Shown in pieces: positions 4,399-6,296 of a stretch of DNA of 6,296 nucleotides. The notes under the pieces were generated by a model. The model was not told the origin of the DNA, searched no databases, and saw nothing but the letters and a program-made list of their open reading frames with translations. Positions within the stretch are counted from its first letter, which is position 1; each line of letters begins with the position of its first letter. Source of the stretch: Bacteroidota bacterium (GTDB lineage Bacteria; Bacteroidota; Ignavibacteria; Ignavibacteriales; Ignavibacteriaceae); the NCBI GenBank assembly GCA_030706105.1, contig JAUZPC010000178.1, positions 1-6,296 of the forward strand, written 5' to 3'. A program made the translations under genes and the position numbers.

Positions 4399-5316
4399 TC
4401 ATGAAACATTTTCCCAACTAAAGGATTTAGAATTCCATACCAACGTCGTATTTTGCTTTTCTAAACAAGGAAGTAAAAACAATTCTAATTTTACAACTAC
4501 TTTTGAAAAGTTCCTCTCTGATTCTATTTTTCTTTTTTCTAAAAATGCGATCCACATTTGCTGCAAATCTGTGTCTTTTCTAAAATTAGCATTAAAAACG
4601 TATTTATAGTCATATAATTCAGTTCCACGATTCTTAAATGTGGCCGCTAATGCCTCCGCCAGTTCAATTGATTTGAATGAGTGATGGTAAGCAAGGAAAA
4701 GAATATCGTAATAGTCTTTCATTCTGCTTGAGGATAACCCAAGAGAAACAATAGCTTCAAACTTTTCGGCAATAGCCGATTCAAGAGAATAGACTTGCAA
4801 TTTCGGCGATTCATAATCTAATAATACAGGAAATTCAACCTTATTTGGTCCATATACAATTTTGTCGCCAAAGCCAATATCAATTTGAAGATTACCTTTA
4901 ACGGAGCCAAGCAAACATTGCATTGAGACACGGATACCTTCATATTCTGCGTCTTCTTTAATTCTTTCAATTTTTATTGTATCCTTTAGATACGACACAC
5001 CGTCCTCATATTGAATACTTGCAATTTCTCTTATCATCATTTCAATCTCAGGCATATCATTGCTAATTTTTATCCCGAGGAAATCAATATCCCTGGTAGG
5101 CCTGCTTCTGGTAATATCATATGCAAGCAAAAGCAATGCGCCTTTTAGAACAAAATTGCCGGCATAATTTGATTGCGATAGTCTAAAGAGAAATCGTTCC
5201 TGAAAATATTGTCTGAGAACGAAATTAAACTCAACATGGTTTGTATGTGCAATCGAGAGTAACCTTTCCTTTACCGAAGCCGGAATATTTTTGAGTGGTT
5301 TATGTATTTTATTCAT
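4399..5316 (-). CDS. AbiEii-like nucleotidyltransferase toxin
   Basis: This encodes 305 residues, a usual length for AbiEii/AbiGii-type toxins, which belong to the nucleotidyltransferase fold. The four family motifs are visible in order. FVLKGALLLL at 55-64 carries the motif I K58-G59, and RPTRDIDFLG at 72-81 has the paired acidic residues D76 and D78. QIDIGFGD at 144-151 has a third acid, D146. AEKFEAIVSLG at 183-193 then RMKDYYDI at 198-205 supply K185 and D201/D204. All catalytic-type residues look intact. In characterised systems this toxin halts growth, and with its partner it gives bacteriophage resistance by abortive infection. The ATG at 5316 overlaps the antitoxin stop by 4 bp (ATGA), the usual translational coupling. 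The toxin is cytoplasmic. Family assignment is strong; activity here is inferred. Confidence 0.93.
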   Translation of the reverse strand: MNKIHKPLKNIPASVKERLLSIAHTNHVEFNFVLRQYFQERFLFRLSQSNYAGNFVLKGALLLLAYDITRSRPTRDIDFLGIKISNDMPEIEMMIREIASIQYEDGVSYLKDTIKIERIKEDAEYEGIRVSMQCLLGSVKGNLQIDIGFGDKIVYGPNKVEFPVLLDYESPKLQVYSLESAIAEKFEAIVSLGLSSSRMKDYYDILFLAYHHSFKSIELAEALAATFKNRGTELYDYKYVFNANFRKDTDLQQMWIAFLEKRKIESERNFSKVVVKLELFLLPCLEKQNTTLVWNSKSFSWENVS

Positions 5317-5915
5317 ACGACCATAGCTTTAATATAAGGAAGCATCTTATTTTGTACACCACATTGTTGGGCACATTCAAGTAGTTTATTAATATTTCGC
5401 TTATTTTGAGCCAGATAATTCTTTAATGATTCGAGAACAATATCATCACCTGTCTTTTTTCGATAACGGAAAAGGTCAACAAGTGTTTTTTCTATTGAAT
5501 AAATTTTAAAAGTTCCGCTTTTTGATTTTACTGTAGTTATTCCAGTTCCATAATATTTCATAGTAAAAAAATAAACTTTGATAGGAGGAAAAGTAAGTTT
5601 AAATTGATGTGTGTTACGTGGTAGTGCCACTGAAATTTCCGAAGGACTGAATGTTGTAAGTCCGTAATACTCACATGCTGACACCAAACATATTACAGAG
5701 TTTGAATTTGCAGTATAAATATCTGAAAAGCCGCTAAATTCATCCCAAGGGTAGTCAACAAGCTTATATAGCCCCGGCTTTATTCTTTCAATTACCCCAT
5801 CTTTTCGTGCGGCAGCTATCTTACGAGTATGAATACCTGACAGTTTCAGATCCTTCATTCGTGCATAACCTTTATTCTTTACGAAAATTGTTCTTATTTC
5901 TTTAGCAATCATCAT
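5313..5915 (-). CDS. AbiEi-like antitoxin, winged-helix transcriptional repressor
   Basis: This encodes 200 residues from the ATG at 5915. An in-frame ATG at 5966 would add 17 residues (MVHFIYKIVIFAYKKSQ), but the promoter box at 5933-5940 lies inside that extension, so the later start is favoured; AAGAG just before 5915 can serve as a ribosome-binding site. An adjacent ATG at 5912 is equally possible. Residues 1-50 form a winged helix (IFVKNKGYARMKDL, then HTRKIAAARKDGVIERIKPG, where the last part is the wing). The C-terminal domain carries ICLVSACEYYGLT, ISVALPRNT and YSIEKTLVDLFRYRKKTG, typical of the AbiEi family. In studied systems the N-terminal domain represses the operon and the C-terminal domain counters the toxin without stable protein binding (type IV). 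It is the first gene of the operon with the toxin. Confidence 0.92.
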   Translation of the reverse strand: MMIAKEIRTIFVKNKGYARMKDLKLSGIHTRKIAAARKDGVIERIKPGLYKLVDYPWDEFSGFSDIYTANSNSVICLVSACEYYGLTTFSPSEISVALPRNTHQFKLTFPPIKVYFFTMKYYGTGITTVKSKSGTFKIYSIEKTLVDLFRYRKKTGDDIVLESLKNYLAQNKRNINKLLECAQQCGVQNKMLPYIKAMVV

Positions 5916-5932
5916 TTGGCTCTTTTTATACG

Positions 5933-5940
5933 CAAATATA
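5933..5940 (-). promoter_or_regulatory. -7 promoter box of the AbiE operon
   Basis: The minus strand reads TATATTTG, an exact TAnnTTTG match, with 17 nt between the box and the ATG at 5915. No perfect -33 TTTG is seen; GTTC lies roughly 21-24 bp upstream. The position decides the antitoxin start. Confidence 0.6.
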
Positions 5941-5954
5941 ACAATTTTGTATAT
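5936..5954. promoter_or_regulatory. Candidate AbiEi operator overlapping the -7 box
   Basis: The plus strand reads ATAT-a-ACAA-TT-TTGT-ATAT, an inverted repeat of 8-bp arms with one bulged A, overlapping the promoter box. AbiEi proteins repress their own operons by binding inverted repeats, so the position is right, but the sequence is AT-only apart from two bases and could be chance. Confidence 0.3.
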
Positions 5955-5984
5955 AAAATGAACCATATATTTTAACGATTATTC

Positions 5985-5997
5985 ATGTCACCGACAT
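5985..5997. promoter_or_regulatory. ATGTC-ACC-GACAT inverted repeat upstream of the AbiE operon
   Basis: A perfect 5-bp inverted repeat with a 3-nt spacer lies 45 bp upstream of the -7 box. It has higher information content than the AT-rich repeat nearer the box and could be a second AbiEi-binding site. Confidence 0.3.
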
Positions 5998-6296
5998 TAA
6001 ATAGGAGACTGGGAAATTTTTATTTATGTCAGCGCAATACCCTGCTTCCATATTGGAAATCAATAAATGGATTGAGCTATTTATTAACCAAGAAATTTAT
6101 GCGGGAAACTTTTGGAATATTTTCGGAAGCATTCAGATATATGATTGTTTTTGAATGTGTTAGTTTTCCATCATTTAAGGAAAATAAAAGAAACATTGGC
6201 TGCTTTTATTGTATTATTGCCGTTATTTATGTTTATTTATTCCAAAATAATTATATTTATAACTATGATGAAATCATTTTTATTTACATGCGGCGA
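5985..6296 (+). CDS. Open frame running off the right edge, doubtful gene
   Basis: From an ATG at 5985 a frame stays open for 104 codons to the window end. A run this long is unusual in DNA so rich in A and T. The peptide begins MSPTLNRRLGNFYLCQRN, passes through the direct repeat (LPYWKSIN), and later has a hydrophobic stretch (GCFYCIIAVIYVYLF) that could be a membrane segment. Against it: it crosses a repeat also found in non-coding DNA, there is no clear ribosome-binding site, and composition is dominated by Ile, Tyr, Phe and Asn as expected of AT-rich non-coding sequence. A later ATG at 6099 is also in frame. If real it would be divergent from the AbiE operon. Function unknown. Confidence 0.15.
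   Translation, partial: MSPTLNRRLGNFYLCQRNTLLPYWKSINGLSYLLTKKFMRETFGIFSEAFRYMIVFECVSFPSFKENKRNIGCFYCIIAVIYVYLFQNNYIYNYDEIIFIYMRR
6045..6074 (+). repeat. Direct repeat, copy 2 of 2
   Basis: Positions 6045-6069 are identical to 2456-2480, and the match extends to 6074 with one mismatch. A few bases upstream also resemble each other (CGCA followed by TA.C), suggesting a slightly longer, degenerate unit. The copy lies 130 bp upstream of the antitoxin start. Confidence 0.9.
6075..6296. other. Right-edge AT-rich region
   Basis: Apart from the doubtful plus-strand frame I see no gene, RNA, repeat or terminator here. On the minus strand all frames are broken by stops, so no gene enters from the right on that strand. 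Confidence 0.4.

Noticed and set aside
4352..4609. Plus-strand open frame of 85 codons
   Set aside because: It is antisense to the C-terminal part of the AbiEii-like toxin gene, which is well supported by family motifs.

Overview
The window is AT-rich DNA that fits a Bacteroidota/Ignavibacteria-type bacterium. The evidence is a GWxTD-domain secreted protein at the left edge, a YD-repeat-like exported protein, small secreted proteins with Sec signal peptides, and an exact match to the Bacteroidota -7 promoter box (TAnnTTTG) in front of one operon. The lineage is an inference; there is no rRNA or other marker gene. All convincing genes lie on the minus strand, so transcription runs from high to low coordinates.

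Layout from right to left along transcription. (1) Positions 5313-5915 and 4399-5316 form an AbiE-type toxin-antitoxin operon: a winged-helix AbiEi-like antitoxin overlapping by 4 bp (ATGA) with an AbiEii-like nucleotidyltransferase toxin. A promoter box just upstream shows that the antitoxin starts at 5915, not at an earlier in-frame ATG. (2) Positions 3912-4311 hold a possible promoter, a stretch of broken reading frame with short RHS-like peptide motifs, and a 61-codon open frame. That frame ends 3 bp before (3) two tandem paralogous secreted proteins (3468-3908 and 3040-3435) of a family I do not recognise. (4) Positions 2285-2990 hold no credible gene but a dense cluster of hairpins, inverted repeats and degenerate dispersed repeats. 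(5) Positions 1166-2215 encode an exported YD-repeat-like protein. (6) Positions 1-909 encode the N-terminal 303 residues of a GWxTD-domain protein that runs off the window.

A 25-bp exact direct repeat occurs at 2456-2480 and 6045-6069, in the same orientation. It brackets the repeat cluster, the secreted pair, the relic and the AbiE operon, so this segment may be an accessory insert, or the repeat may simply be a dispersed element.

The best candidate for something undescribed is the secreted paralogue pair coupled to the relic frame. The arrangement resembles a polymorphic-toxin locus in which the toxin end has decayed and duplicated exported partner or immunity-like genes remain. This is a hypothesis from gene order and short motifs, not a demonstrated function.
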